Origin: Hexactinellida sp. DTS-2022
Taxonomy: Eukaryota > Porifera > Hexactinellida
Length of the DNA: 64,000 nt
Direction: 5' to 3'
NCBI GenBank assembly: GCA_028753945.1
Contig: JAPNXP010000012.1
Span: 4,610,501-4,674,500, forward strand
Below, piece after piece: positions 19,399-29,734 of this stretch; position 1 is the stretch's first letter, and the number at the start of each line of letters is the position of its first letter. A program made the translations under genes and the position numbers. A model generated the notes under the pieces. The model saw nothing but the letters and a program-made list of their open reading frames with translations, was not told the DNA's origin and searched no databases.

Positions 19399-22023
19399 TC
19401 ACCTGATCCTGTCCATCTTCTTGCTCAGCTGCTGAATTGCGTTCTCTAGGGACCGGAGTCTCTCGTCGACAGAAGCGGGGGGGACAGATGACTGCCCCTT
19501 TTCAGACCCCACAAACGGGTGCATTAATCCCTCCACCTTCCTCCGCACCCTCTGCTGCACCTGGATGGAAGACAGAAGGAACTTAAGGTCCAGGTCCCCC
19601 AGCTGTTGGTTCTGCAGATACGTGTTGAGTGTGTTGCTGTTGTAGTAGTAGCGACAGGCGCTCTTGTCCACGCAGACAGAGCGGGTGAAGAAGTAGCGGC
19701 GGAAGTCCACGCAGAGGGAGAGCATGGAGCTCTTCTGAATCTGGATTATGTAGTTGAGGCGGTGCCAGGCGAAGCTGCGCTTGGCGTTCTGCTTAACGTC
19801 GGAATACGTGTCCGAGAGCTGCGCGATGAACACGTTCAGGTACACAACAACGGTCAGGAAGAAGAAACCGATGTAGATAAAAACCGCGAGCCAGTTAAGC
19901 CGCATGTAGAGGAAGTTGGAGTCCTGGTACACGTCTCCGTTGAGCAGGATCCGTATGCCGGACAGAAACACCCACCAGACCTCGTCATCCACGCCGGGCT
20001 CCCGCGTGTTCAGCTGGAGGAGGGAGGCGTTTGCGAATCCCTCGGGGGTATAAGGGACCCGGAGGGACAGGAAGAATGTGCCCGAGAATATGCAGAGCGT
20101 GATGAGCAGCATCATTACGAAGCGAGGCAGGTCCTGTATTAGGATCTTGTATATGATAGAGGCGTAGGGACCGAGAACTGGGATGAGCGCGACCAGCTTG
20201 AACAGGCGGAGAGAGTTGAAGAAGAACGCGAGCGTTGCAAACACCCACTGCGTGGGCTGTCTGGCGACTCTCAGGATAATGAGGACGGTTAGAGTGAGCA
20301 GTCCCAACACGTCAAAGTAGTTGCTCTTGTCTCGGAAGTAGTCGTAGAACACGCGAACCAGAACTGAGTTCTTGTAGCAGTTATAGAGACGCCCCTCACT
20401 CGAGCTCTCCGCGCCGTACGCGCCCACTGTCTCCTGTCGCTTGACTTCTTGTTGTTGTTGTTTACGCTTATCTTGTATATGCTTATAAGCTATCACGAAA
20501 ATGCGAATGACCTCACCGGCCTCAGTGACTAAGTTGACGAGGAAATACAGAATAACGAACACCTCGCATACCAATCGCGCGTAGTTGTATCCATCCTTGA
20601 GGTAGCTGTCGAGTGGCTCGGGCTCGGCGGCCGCCTGGACCAGGGAGTACCCCAGACAACTCATGAAGCACAGGAAGAAGAAAGTACGCAGGGAGAGAAT
20701 CAGGTACCCGAATCTCTTCATCTTCTCGTCCACCAGGAGTCGGACGGTCCCGTGGTACGCGAGACTCTCGTCGCCTATCTCTGAGATGCGCTGCAGCAGG
20801 AAGTTCTTAGACTTGGAGTACTCGTCGCTCCGAGGCAGCTTCTGGTCCACATCCAGGTCCAGGTACTGAATCTGCACCTCTCCGTCGCTGGTGCGGGAGG
20901 AGTCGTACGGCACTATCATCCTGTCCAGCAGCGCCTTTATGGTCTCGAGCATTCCGAACTTAACGATCTGAATCGGGTTTATCTCCATGCTGCCCACGTA
21001 GTAGCTGAGGAACTCCTTGTCCGGGTGCAGGCGGATGTAAATAGCGGCCGCAGCGTCCATCTTGTTCTGGATAGCTCTCTCGAGTCCGTTGTACCGCTCG
21101 CAGTCCGTCACCTCCATCGAGGCCCCGTTAAGGATCAGCTCGCAGACGGTCACGGAGTGTCCCTTGGCGCAGGCCAGGATGAGTGGGATGTTCCCCTCGG
21201 TGTCCAGCGCGTCCAGATTGGCCCCCGCGGAGGCGAGCACGGATATGATGCTGTCCTTGCCGTTCTCAGCCGCCAGGAACACGGGGGTGCGGCCCCGGTG
21301 GTCAGTGGCGTTAACGTCCGCTCCTCTGGAGACCAGCAGCTGGATCGTGTCCTCCTCCGCCGTCCCGCAGGCCAGATGCAGAGGGGAGAGTCCCTCCCTT
21401 TCTGTCCTCTCGCCGACGCCCGCCCCCCTCTCCAGGAGGAAGCGGACCGTGTGGATGTGTCCCAGCTGGGCTGCCAGGTGCAGCGGCGTGTAGCCGTCCT
21501 CGTTCCTTGGATCCAGGTTGGGCTCCTTGGAATGCAGATACAGCTCGTTCATGACGACCCAGCTCCCGGACCGGGCGGCCTCGTGCGGGTGCACGGACCA
21601 CACCACCCGCGTGCCGGCCTCCAGCAGCAGCCGGGCGATAGGCAGGTAGTTGGACTTGCAGACGCGGGAGAGAGCAGAGAGGGTGTGGCTCTCGAAAGTG
21701 GCGCGCATCTCGGGGGAGTGTGCCCCCCTCTCCCGCTCGTCCCGCTCCAGGATGAGCGCCATTATATCGGCCCTGCTGTAGAAAGCGCAGAGGTCTATGG
21801 CGTACTGGTAGGGGTCCTCCGTCTCGCGCAGGTACGGCGCCCCGTTATGGATGAGCCGCTTGAGTTTATTTAAATCGAACCTCTTGAGAGTGTCGTCCAG
21901 CTCTGCAAAGTTCTCCTCTGTCCCCGCCCACGCAGGGCCCTCACAGGACCCGGCGCTGGAGACGGTCAAGTTAGAAGCTATAACCGTGCTCCTGTCGACC
22001 CCCTTCCTGTCCATATAACACAC
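19399..22023 (-). CDS. Ankyrin-repeat TRP-type cation channel
   Basis: Single-exon, 874 aa. Residues about 45-350 hold ankyrin repeats, clearest at DGYTPLHLAAQLGHIHTVRF, then EGLSPLHLACGTAEEDTIQL, RGRTPVFLAAENG and EGNIPLILACAKGHS. Six hydrophobic membrane segments follow from about residue 437 (LILSLRTFFFLCFMSCLGYS) to about 730, with a pore-loop region near 678-700 (WWVFLSGIRILLNGDVY) between S5 and S6 (WLAVFIYIGFFFLTVVVYL). The C-terminus (850-874) is a short coiled coil. This is the TRPA/TRPV/TRPC arrangement; I cannot place it in one subfamily. It would be a plasma-membrane sensory cation channel. A Lys/Gln-rich cytoplasmic loop (KRKQQQQEVKRQ) lies between two membrane segments. The start at 22023 is the first ATG. 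Confidence 0.87.
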   Translation of the reverse strand: MCYMDRKGVDRSTVIASNLTVSSAGSCEGPAWAGTEENFAELDDTLKRFDLNKLKRLIHNGAPYLRETEDPYQYAIDLCAFYSRADIMALILERDERERGAHSPEMRATFESHTLSALSRVCKSNYLPIARLLLEAGTRVVWSVHPHEAARSGSWVVMNELYLHSKEPNLDPRNEDGYTPLHLAAQLGHIHTVRFLLERGAGVGERTEREGLSPLHLACGTAEEDTIQLLVSRGADVNATDHRGRTPVFLAAENGKDSIISVLASAGANLDALDTEGNIPLILACAKGHSVTVCELILNGASMEVTDCERYNGLERAIQNKMDAAAAIYIRLHPDKEFLSYYVGSMEINPIQIVKFGMLETIKALLDRMIVPYDSSRTSDGEVQIQYLDLDVDQKLPRSDEYSKSKNFLLQRISEIGDESLAYHGTVRLLVDEKMKRFGYLILSLRTFFFLCFMSCLGYSLVQAAAEPEPLDSYLKDGYNYARLVCEVFVILYFLVNLVTEAGEVIRIFVIAYKHIQDKRKQQQQEVKRQETVGAYGAESSSEGRLYNCYKNSVLVRVFYDYFRDKSNYFDVLGLLTLTVLIILRVARQPTQWVFATLAFFFNSLRLFKLVALIPVLGPYASIIYKILIQDLPRFVMMLLITLCIFSGTFFLSLRVPYTPEGFANASLLQLNTREPGVDDEVWWVFLSGIRILLNGDVYQDSNFLYMRLNWLAVFIYIGFFFLTVVVYLNVFIAQLSDTYSDVKQNAKRSFAWHRLNYIIQIQKSSMLSLCVDFRRYFFTRSVCVDKSACRYYYNSNTLNTYLQNQQLGDLDLKFLLSSIQVQQRVRRKVEGLMHPFVGSEKGQSSVPPASVDERLRSLENAIQQLSKKMDRIR

Positions 22024-22149
22024 AGGCTAATAGTACACGATACTATTATATAAAGAAACTCTGGCTTCTGGGTATAATGAAGTGCTTGGGACCTGAAAAT
22101 TCCTTCGTTATATCTGGATATTCGTCATAAACGGATAATAATTAGAGGT

Positions 22150-22357
22150 ATTAAAAAGTACATACAACATGTAATATAAGTACATACAACATGTAATATA
22201 AGTACATACAACATGCAATATAAGTACATACAACATGTAATATAAAAGTACATACAACATGTAATATAAAAGTACATACAACATGTAATATAAGTACATA
22301 CAACATGTAATATAAAAGTACATACATGTAATATAACAGTACATACAACATGTAATA
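22150..22357. repeat. 22/24-bp tandem array (ACATACAACATGTAATATAA), left arm
   Basis: About nine units of ACATACAACATGTAATATAA plus GT or AAGT. The array resumes after the 22358-22511 insertion to about 22556. The inverted counterpart is at 26320-26475. Confidence 0.85.
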
Positions 22358-22511
22358 CAGGGGGTTTTTTTAGGTTGAGAGCTTGGTGTAACTCAGCGGG
22401 GCCGTGGTGTAACTCAAAACTACAGCGGCCGCGGCCGATCCGAATCGTGGTGTAATTCCAAAAAATCTTGGTGCAAAATTTACACCAAGATCGGCCTTAA
22501 AAAAAACCCTG
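22358..22511. mobile_element. hAT-like MITE inserted into the tandem array
   Basis: Ends CAGGGGGTTTTTTTAGG and CCTTAAAAAAAACCCTG, flanked by TGTAATA on both sides (22351-22357 and 22512-22518). Because it splits the array, it arrived after the array formed. Confidence 0.75.
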
Positions 22512-22649
22512 TGTAATATATGTACATACATACAACATGTAATATAAAAGTACATGCCACATATTAAGTAGGCTGTCAGACGAATCTTAAATTTTTAACA
22601 TCTCTCGATTTTTTGTTCCCTATACCCAAGTATTTGATTAAAATGTATA

Positions 22650-22778
22650 CAGTCAACTCTCGTTATAACAAAGTGCTTGGGACCTGTAAATTCCTTCGTT
22701 ATATCGGATATTCGTTAAGCGGATTAAGCGGATAATAATTAATGTATTTAGTGCTCTGGGGGTTGAATAGGCCGACTG
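22650..22778. mobile_element. GTTATAACG-family MITE
   Basis: Complete B-end CAGTCAACTCTCGTTATAAC after TA, then GTGCTTGGGACCTG. The A-side keeps GTGCTCTGGGGG but then jumps to CCGACTG before TA, so the right end is internally deleted. 129 bp. Nothing else was recognised between here and 23220. Confidence 0.7.
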
Positions 22779-23220
22779 TACGGAGATTAGATTCATGTAG
22801 TTGCAGTCTTACTACCACCACTACTGCTGATACATTGGAAATTTGTCTTTTGCATATTTCCAAATGGGTAACAATTATGCTGACTACGAATTCAATTTAA
22901 TATTTAATGTCCCATTGAAAAAATGTAATACCGGGTTAGAAGCTATTCATACCCGGGTATCGAATAGTAATCAAAATTTAAGAACCGGGTATTACCTGAG
23001 TGTTTGTGAACCGGTTTCACAACTAATGTAAAGTTTTTTTGTTTACTTTTTTATATAAAGTAACATTGAAATTGTTTGCTAGCCAGCTAAAGCCACCCAA
23101 GTTATTATCTGGTGGATATAAACAACCTTTTAAACATTTTATCTTACCTAACATGTGCAATAAGTACGTATAAAAATTACCAATTTAAGTTGACGGCCTA
23201 ATCCGTTCATTATCCAAAAA

Positions 23221-25449
23221 TTAAGCGTCAAGATTTAACTTCAATGCTTTACAAAGACTGCATTTGAATGTCTTCACCTGCTTGTTCACATTTGAAAAAC
23301 CGACACAAAGATAATGGAACCACTGTTTGCATTGAGGACACTCTACCATATATTCAAAAGCATAAGATAGCAAGCGGCAAAGGCAGAACAGTTTGATTTC
23401 GAACTGAAAACTCGTATTTGTTACGATTTTCTGATTCCGTCTGGAAATTAAGGGAAATTGTGTAATTTTCTCATTCCGAATACAATCTCTAAGGTGTACC
23501 CGCATTCTATCCTGTCTCCACTTTAACAAGCTTGGATTTTCTCCCATTGCGATAGCCGTGCATACTGCAATAGCAAAGAGCCCACAATCAGACCCACCTC
23601 TTTGTTGCTGTATAGGAGCCACAGTGATTGTTAAATTTCCTACCTCTTTGCGGTACAATAAGGCCAGCTGTATATCAAGGCCCTCGCTGGTCGACTCCAT
23701 GAATAGTGAGTCGTATAAAACCACTTGACCTTTCTCGTTAATATGCGAGCACACCCAGTGTAGTTGACCATCGAAGTGTATTTGTATGCTATTGATGGAA
23801 GCTTTAATGAATTGACGTTTCTACAATATTACAACCATAATATATTGATACTAATTTGTAATAGAAACAGGATAGGGCAAACAGTAGATTGCATGCTGTA
23901 ATTAATAATGCTCACCTGAGATAGAATTGTATCTTGTAGCCCTATCACCTTAGGGTAACTGTTCTTTAGAATTTCCTATGAATTAACTTGTAAGATACAG
24001 CTGAAATTTAGCAAATAAATTTGGGTTCGGGAATAGCAAGTCCTATTTTGCATGAAATTTGCTTGCTAATAGCCAAACGTGCTATTATAGGAACAAAATT
24101 ATGATTCAATGCTAATTTCAAAACAAATATTTGCTAATAGAGCCATTGCTATTTCGAATTATGCAAGTTAAATTCAACAAACTCGAGCACACACTTACAC
24201 AAAACGCGTTGATAGTTACATCTGTCAAGAATATGTCGGGAGATGCGAGCTCCGATAAGCAAGTGGATGTAATTTTTTCGGACAAAATATGAGGCGGCAT
24301 AGTCACAAGTGGAAGGAGAGGCTTTACTCCACATAATTGTGCGATACTTGGTGAAGGGGATGATATATCATAAGTCTGTTCCGGGTGCCTTTTGAGAGAT
24401 TCACTTAACTGGGGGAAAAAAGATTCACTAGATGTATCAATGTCTACATCTCCTTCAACTTGTATAGGATCTGAGTGAGTTGATATTTGGGATGAAATAG
24501 AATAGGTATGATTATCCATTAGCTCGGGTATATTATCCATTGGCTCAGGTGTATTATCCATTGGCTCAGGTATATTATCCATTAGTGTTGGATCCTCTGC
24601 TTGCAACCCAAAGCTCGTAAAGGACTGGTACGACTGTAGTAACTGTTGCAAAGTTTTTTTATTGTATTTTTCTTTGAAGATGCTCTTGAAGGGGACATCC
24701 TTCAGCCATCAAGGTGGTGGAGGAGAGCTCCAAATGTTTCGTGATTTACCTGAGAGTTATTAATAAGAGATAAGAATATTCACTAATTTGCTCAAATTAG
24801 TGAATATTCGAGTGAACGGGCATTGGAAATAGCGGATGTTGACTGTACTCTCAAATAACTGTAATATTTAACATATGTCATGCATAAGTCTAATTGTAAG
24901 GGTTTAGTCGATCGCAAAAAGAATTGATCGCGATCTCAATTCCGATTAATAGTGAAAAATCCCTCTTCGATTATCAGAAAAGCTCCCGATTGTGTTCGTA
25001 CAATCCTGATGCTCTACTTAGAGTCTACTATATCACATACCAGTGTACTTTTGCAGCACCCATGAAACAAGTTTTCTGAGGGTTGGGACGCTATAAGTTG
25101 TTATATCGCCTTGTAGCAACTCCATCAGCTCGAGATCATGGTCAGGCTTTGGCAGGGTCTTTTCAGGTAGTGTAATCAGCTTTCGCCATATCGAATCCTT
25201 GTTATCTGAAACATAACTTTGGTATTGAGCTGTGCCCAATATAGATAAACTCCCTTTCCATGTAAATACTGCTCCGACAGCTTCTCCTGTCACATGTCTG
25301 AAATTTTTCAATGTTGCGGCCAGCATCTGCCTCGCATTGGCTGCTGTCATACGAGGCATGACAATATGTATAGTTCTAAGTTGAAGCAAGCAGAAAGATT
25401 TGTCATATCGTAACTGCTCCCGCCGCGGCAGGGAACAGTCATGAATCAT
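23221..25449 (-). pseudogene. Ulp1/C48-type cysteine protease gene with PHD-like tail, one nonsense codon
   Basis: Four exons join in phase: 25041-25449, 24199-24749, 23916-23975, 23221-23820 (540 codons). The last two carry the protease core: LHWVCSHIN with the catalytic His, LYDSLF with the Asp, and QQQRGGSDCGLFAIAVC with the Gln and Cys, the order of the Ulp1/SENP (C48) family. The C-terminus holds a PHD-like cysteine cluster (ECPQCKQWFHYLCVGF, then FKCSLCKA). Exon 2 has a short MDNIPEP-type repeat. A single in-frame TGA at 24709-24711, between SSPPP and WLKDVPF, interrupts it. C48 proteases are common cargo of animal DNA transposons, and this gene sits inside one. The 5' half (25041-25449) was not recognised. 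It could be a recent pseudogene or a sequence error. Confidence 0.7.
24774..24809. repeat. Perfect 17-bp-arm hairpin
   Basis: GAATATTCACTAATTTG is followed by CT and then its exact reverse complement. It lies in the intron between the first two exons of the protease pseudogene. Confidence 0.9.
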
Positions 25450-25568
25450 TTAGTTAATTAGGAGTTCAAATCAATCATAGATAATAGTAAGGGAGGATCA
25501 TCATTCATCAAATCAATCTTTTGACTTTTGCAAATCGATTCTCAAATCAATCAATTTATATATAATCT

Positions 25569-25735
25569 CTTCTTCAAATCAAACACTCTTCTTCAAATCA
25601 AACACTCTTCAAATCAGACACTCTTCAAATCAAACACTCTTCAAATCAAACACTCTTCAAATCAAACACTCTTCTTCAGATCAAACACTCTTCTTCATTT
25701 CAAACACTCTTCTTCAGATCAAACACTCTTCAAGA
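25569..25735. repeat. Minisatellite, 16-bp unit CTTCAAATCAAACACT (with 19-bp variants)
   Basis: About nine units. Several are exactly 16 bp and others carry an extra CTT. Upstream of the protease gene within the composite transposon. The rest of 25450-26319 shows no gene. Confidence 0.85.
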
Positions 25736-26319
25736 TCAAAAATAAACTTATCATCAAAACTTCATAAAACAAACATTGAAAAATGTTCACAAAAAAGTTG
25801 CTTCAATAACACTCAACAAATGATATCCTGGACTCCAGAACTAATTTTTATATTCTTAGGGCGAACATCTCTGTTCAAAAGTTATTTTGCTTACATCTTG
25901 CAGAGCTTTTTAATTCTCTACTTCTATTAAGCTAAACATATATAATCAAAGGAAATAATTGATTCACCGGGGACATCTCGCCTTAACTTAATAACTCAGT
26001 CGCAACATTCAACCTTTTTTCTCCACTAAATTTCTTGAGATACCATCCATCTTTTCAACTTATTATAATAATATTGTATTTTACCATTATTATTTCTTTA
26101 CTTCTTCCATATTTCCGAACACTTCCTGAAGTATCAAACCTGGAGCTCAATGCTCTTTTAATCTTCAGCAATTTCTTGTTAGCCATTTATTTGTTCTAAT
26201 TTATTTTATGTTTGTTTTTGTCTCAGTATTCTCTGCAGAAAAGAGGACCCTAAGGAAGATCACTTGATTCACTTCATGTGATTAGGTTTTCTTTTCAAAA
26301 TAAATATTTTACTTTTATA

Positions 26320-26475
26320 TTACCTGTTGTATGTGTACTTTTATATTTTACTTTTATATTACATCATGTTGTATGTACTTTTATATTACATGTTGTATGT
26401 ACTTATATTACATGTTATATGTACTTATATTACATGTTGTATGTACTTATATTACATGTTGTATGTACTTTTTAA
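26320..26475. repeat. 22/24-bp tandem array, right arm (inverted)
   Basis: Units ACTTATATTACATGTTGTATGT (22 bp) and the AT-longer variant, the reverse complement of the array at 22150-22357. It lies directly inside the right transposon end. Confidence 0.85.
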
Positions 26476-26532
26476 TATATGAATAATTAATACATTTCTG
26501 GGGGAAAATCTCCATTTCGTTATAAGCGGGTA

Positions 26533-26615
26533 CAATGGATGCAGATTATAAGAATATCGTCGGGAACTGCATATAATATTCTTATAACCGGTGTTCTTAT
26601 ATCCGGCATCTACTG
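26533..26615. mobile_element. Small TA-flanked MITE nested in the transposon end
   Basis: Left end AATGGATGCAGATTATAAGA, right end complementary to CAGTAGATGCCGGATATAAG. It splits the A-end of the composite element, so it is younger. A related degraded copy occurs near 30640-30775. Confidence 0.65.
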
Positions 26616-26750
26616 TATTTCGTTATATCCGACTTGGATATAACTGGAGTTCACTGTAACTCTATATTAATCCAGAGACATTGCTAACTATCTACTACAT
26701 ATAATCTATTACGACATACTAATTACTATAGTCCAGCTGTGTCCTAGTCC

Positions 26751-27278
26751 TCACATGAACATGTTGGGTCTGTGTGCCATGAAGATGGACTTGGTCCTGG
26801 GCGGGACGGTCTGGGGCAGGGGGAACTTTATCTTAGAGTCGTGGAAGCGCTTCACGTTATCTCTCCTGCACTTGGAGGCGGCTATGGGCTCCACGCGGAT
26901 GATGTGTATGTTGTGCACGCGCGCTCTGTGTCTCGCGGCCATATCGCGGTAGCAAGAGGTGATGGCGCCCACGCGCGTCAGGTCGCGGTACTCGCGGTAC
27001 ATGTTGTGCGTCCCGGAGCGGGAGTCGTAGCGGAGCCAGACGCCGAAGTTCTTGACGACGTTAGGGGACTTCTGAGCCAGCTCCACGCACTCCAGGATGC
27101 AGCCGCTGGTCTTCTTTATCTTCTGCAGCTTCTTGCAGTAGTACCAGAAGCGGGACTTGGCGGATACAGAGTTTGTAGCGAATATGTGCATCTTGTAGGG
27201 CGTGTTCTCAACCAGCTTCTTGCTGGGGGCCCGGGCTCCCACGATTCGATACTCGCGAAGCTTACCGCGGAAACGCAT
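26751..27278 (-). CDS. RPL18A: 60S ribosomal protein L18a (eL20)
   Basis: Complete single-exon, 175 aa (human 176). It contains the diagnostic [47 protein letters not shown] and [10 protein letters not shown], plus [20 protein letters not shown], and ends in RPNMFM. It is a structural protein of the large cytosolic ribosomal subunit. The start at 27278 matches the family N-terminus ([10 protein letters not shown]). It has no intron. Confidence 0.97.
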   Translation of the reverse strand: MRFRGKLREYRIVGARAPSKKLVENTPYKMHIFATNSVSAKSRFWYYCKKLQKIKKTSGCILECVELAQKSPNVVKNFGVWLRYDSRSGTHNMYREYRDLTRVGAITSCYRDMAARHRARVHNIHIIRVEPIAASKCRRDNVKRFHDSKIKFPLPQTVPPRTKSIFMAHRPNMFM

Positions 27279-27314
27279 TATACAGATCTAACCAGGAGTA
27301 TAATAGTTTAACGA

Positions 27315-27477
27315 TTTACTTATCCACCGTTCATCGGTAGCACCGATCATCGGCGTTTGTAATAAATAACCTGGCTACTTTCTACCGATGGTGTTTTTTT
27401 ATATACATAAAAAAAACAATCGGTAGAAAGTAGCGAGGTTTTTTAATACAAACGCCGATGATCGGTGGATAAGTAAA
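27315..27477. mobile_element. Fold-back MITE
   Basis: Near-complete palindrome of about 163 bp. TTTACTTATCCACCG at the left mirrors CGGTGGATAAGTAAA at the right, with ATCGGTAGAAAGTAGC arms inside. TAGTTTAA occurs just outside both ends (27304-27311 and 27481-27488). Located between RPL18A and NELFA. The rest of 27279-27776 holds no gene. Confidence 0.8.
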
Positions 27478-27776
27478 CTCTAGTTTAATTTAACTAGTTA
27501 AGCCGTGTGTACTATAAACCAGGGCCCGAGATAGTAGAAATGTCTGTAATAGCAGGTGAGAATAAAATATCAAATTTCTAAGTGTGTCAACTAATTGAGT
27601 AATTTGGGTTACGCGTAGCCATGTATATTATATTTCAATTACTCGGAACAATCAATATAATTATATATGAATTTGTGAAAAAATGGAAAAAACCTGTGCA
27701 CTGAGGTGATGATGCGCTGCAGATAGAATCACAGATGTAATTAAACACTACAGTAGAACCATGGATAAGTAGTACC

Positions 27777-29072
27777 TCAGGTGGGCATCTTAAGCACAAC
27801 AGATTTCTTGAGTTTCCGCCACTGCTTTGTGCTGTAATCCATCTCGAATAGAGTCTCCACTTCCGTCTTCTCGCAGTCGTTCTCGTGGATAGTTTTGTTA
27901 AGTGTGAAAGTTATTTTGTCCCCGGACTCGCTGTTGGGCTTGGTGGCCTGTCCGACCATGAAGTCCATGATAATCTGTTTCTGCTTCTCGGAGAGCAGAT
28001 CCGCCTCCGCAAACATGTCCTCCATGAAGCGGTGCTTCTTCTCCTGTATCTTCTGGGACCGTTTGTGTGAGGGCTTGGGGGCGTGGGCGGGGGGCAGGGG
28101 GCTGTGCGAGTCCGTGGAGGAGTGGTCTGTCCCCCCAGGCGTCTCCGGGGGCCTGGCAGACAGAGGGGGACTGTAGCGGGAGAGGGAGGACCGCTTCCGC
28201 TTCAGCTTGTCGTTCTCAGGGGTCCCTCTGAGGGGCGTCAGCTGGGAGGGCGGGAACTCCTTCCGCTTGCGCTTAACCAGCGGCGCGGCGGCCCCCAGGT
28301 CCTCCATGGGGAGGAGCTTGGTGGTGCCGGAGCGGGAGGGGGGCGCGTGTCCCTTCTGCTGGTAGAGGGGGGGCTTGGCGGCGCGGCTGAGCTGCTTGTC
28401 GCGGGAACTGGGCGGTAGGAAGAGGTCTCCGCTCCGACCGGAGGAGCTGAGGGGGTGCGAGGGGTGCGCGTGGGAGTCCTCCTCCAGCTTGTGGCTGTCG
28501 CGGGACTTTGTGAGAATGTGGTCCTTTATGGCGGAGGTGCGGAGCTTGCGTTTGAGTCTGAAGTGCCCCCTGCCGGCGCCGGAGGGCCCGTAGCTGTCCG
28601 GACTGAGGGCCAGCGCCCCGAGCAGCGAGTAGTTGAGGAAGGCGAGCTCGGGGGGCAGCAGCGGCCGGCTGGCGGGGCTGCTCAGCTCCTTGGCGCGCAG
28701 TCGCCGCGCCAGCGCCTCGGCGCCCTCCAGCAGAGAGCCCAGCTCCGCCCCGGACAGCGCCTGGAAGAGGAAGTGCTCGACCAGCGCCGCCAGCCGGCTG
28801 ACCCACTCGTCCTCGTCCTGTCGCGCCAGGGCCAGGAGCGCCGCGAAGAGCTCGCGGTCGCGCTGCAACACCGGCGCCGAGGCCTCCAGCATCGCGAGGA
28901 GCAGCTTCACGCGCGCGTGCTGCTCCAGCCCCGAGTAGGAGGAGACCACGTGGCGGAGCAGGTCCTTCTGGAGGTAGCTGGCCAGGTGCCGACTGTTCCA
29001 GCCGTCCTCCCCCTTGAGTCGGGCCTCCAGCCAGCTGATAACCTCCTCTCTGCTCTTGCTCAGGAAGTCCAT
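27777..29072 (-). CDS. NELFA: Negative elongation factor A (NELF-A)
   Basis: Single-exon, 431 aa (human about 528). The N-terminal helical domain corresponds to the NELF-C-binding part (WNSRHLASYLQKDLLRHVV, VKLLLAMLEASAPVL, then LNYSLLGALALSP followed by FRLKRKLRTSAI). The middle is basic and Ser/Pro-rich. The C-terminus matches the family closely: EDMFAEADLLSEKQKQIIM, DFMVGQATKP, then TLFEMDYSTKQWRKLKKS. NELF holds RNA polymerase II in promoter-proximal pausing with DSIF. The shorter length comes from a reduced central linker. The start at 29072 precedes the conserved domain directly. The coding region is strongly GC-rich compared with its flanks. Confidence 0.9.
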   Translation of the reverse strand: MDFLSKSREEVISWLEARLKGEDGWNSRHLASYLQKDLLRHVVSSYSGLEQHARVKLLLAMLEASAPVLQRDRELFAALLALARQDEDEWVSRLAALVEHFLFQALSGAELGSLLEGAEALARRLRAKELSSPASRPLLPPELAFLNYSLLGALALSPDSYGPSGAGRGHFRLKRKLRTSAIKDHILTKSRDSHKLEEDSHAHPSHPLSSSGRSGDLFLPPSSRDKQLSRAAKPPLYQQKGHAPPSRSGTTKLLPMEDLGAAAPLVKRKRKEFPPSQLTPLRGTPENDKLKRKRSSLSRYSPPLSARPPETPGGTDHSSTDSHSPLPPAHAPKPSHKRSQKIQEKKHRFMEDMFAEADLLSEKQKQIIMDFMVGQATKPNSESGDKITFTLNKTIHENDCEKTEVETLFEMDYSTKQWRKLKKSVVLKMPT

Positions 29073-29734
29073 TCTCTCTGCTTGGGGTCAGGGTTCAAGT
29101 CAAGGAGTTGGTCTAAGGAGAACCATTTGACCAGTCATTCAATAATCAGTAATGACCTAGTTAGTAATGGTTTGGACTCAAATAAGCGAACTGATTTTCG
29201 GGCAAACACGAAATATAAATGAGACCGTACTAACGTTACGTAATTCAAAATTCCCGAATTATACGCCCCTTCTTATGTTACGCTTTCTTGGCCATTTTAT
29301 AATACAACAAGGCAGTAATTTCAAAACTGGGGCACTATACAATAGTATAGTCGGCACAGTAAAAAGGATGGTCTGTCACACATTTGTTATCCCTCACCGC
29401 TAGAAGCGTTACATAACGTTTGAACGGCCATAATTATCGGTTTTAAAGCTCGTTTTTAATAAAATATTTTATTTTGAGGTTGAATTGTATCTATAAATCT
29501 AAATAATGCGAGCAACAGGGCGAATAAGGCGATAACTACTACTGCTGCTCCTACAAATCAAGCAAGTGCTCTTAGCTTACAGAGGGACGTTGGAATTCGC
29601 TTAATAACCAGGATGTCATCCCTCCTACCAGCTGCAATAATGAATAGATATCGGGTAATAATTCAATCTAGGCATTTATTCCTATTACACTACAACAGTA
29701 TACCGATACATAACTAAACTACAGCACTACTCTA
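29073..29734. other. Intergenic, no gene seen
   Basis: About 660 bp between the NELFA start and the RPS5 stop. No coding exon or delimited repeat was recognised. Confidence 0.5.

Larger units (their letters stand above)
22054..26656. mobile_element. 4.6-kb composite transposon with mirrored arrays and C48 protease cargo
   Basis: The left boundary (22054-22140) carries the B-end signature GAAGTGCTTGGGACCTG (outermost bases degraded). The right boundary (26490-26656) carries the A-end signature GGGGGAAAATCTCCATTTCG and ends GGAGTTCACTG before TA. These are the two ends of the short GTTATAACG-family MITEs. Just inside each end is an array of 22-24-bp units in mirror orientation (22150-22357 and 26320-26475). 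Inside lie a protease-like gene (23221-25449), a 16-bp minisatellite, and later insertions (22358-22511, 22650-22778, 26533-26615). No transposase ORF was recognised, so it is either non-autonomous or mobilised by an unrecognised enzyme. Chance juxtaposition of independent elements is the alternative. Confidence 0.55.

Noticed and set aside
21025-21873. 282-aa plus-strand frame opposite the TRP ankyrin region
   Set aside because: Antisense shadow of ankyrin repeats.
22108-22351. Tyr/Cys/Leu-rich frames such as MYCYITCMYFY
   Set aside because: Translations of the 22/24-bp tandem array.
28273-28806. 177-aa minus-strand frame within NELFA
   Set aside because: Alternative frame of a GC-rich gene with Ala/Pro/Arg-biased composition; the NELF-A frame is family-supported.
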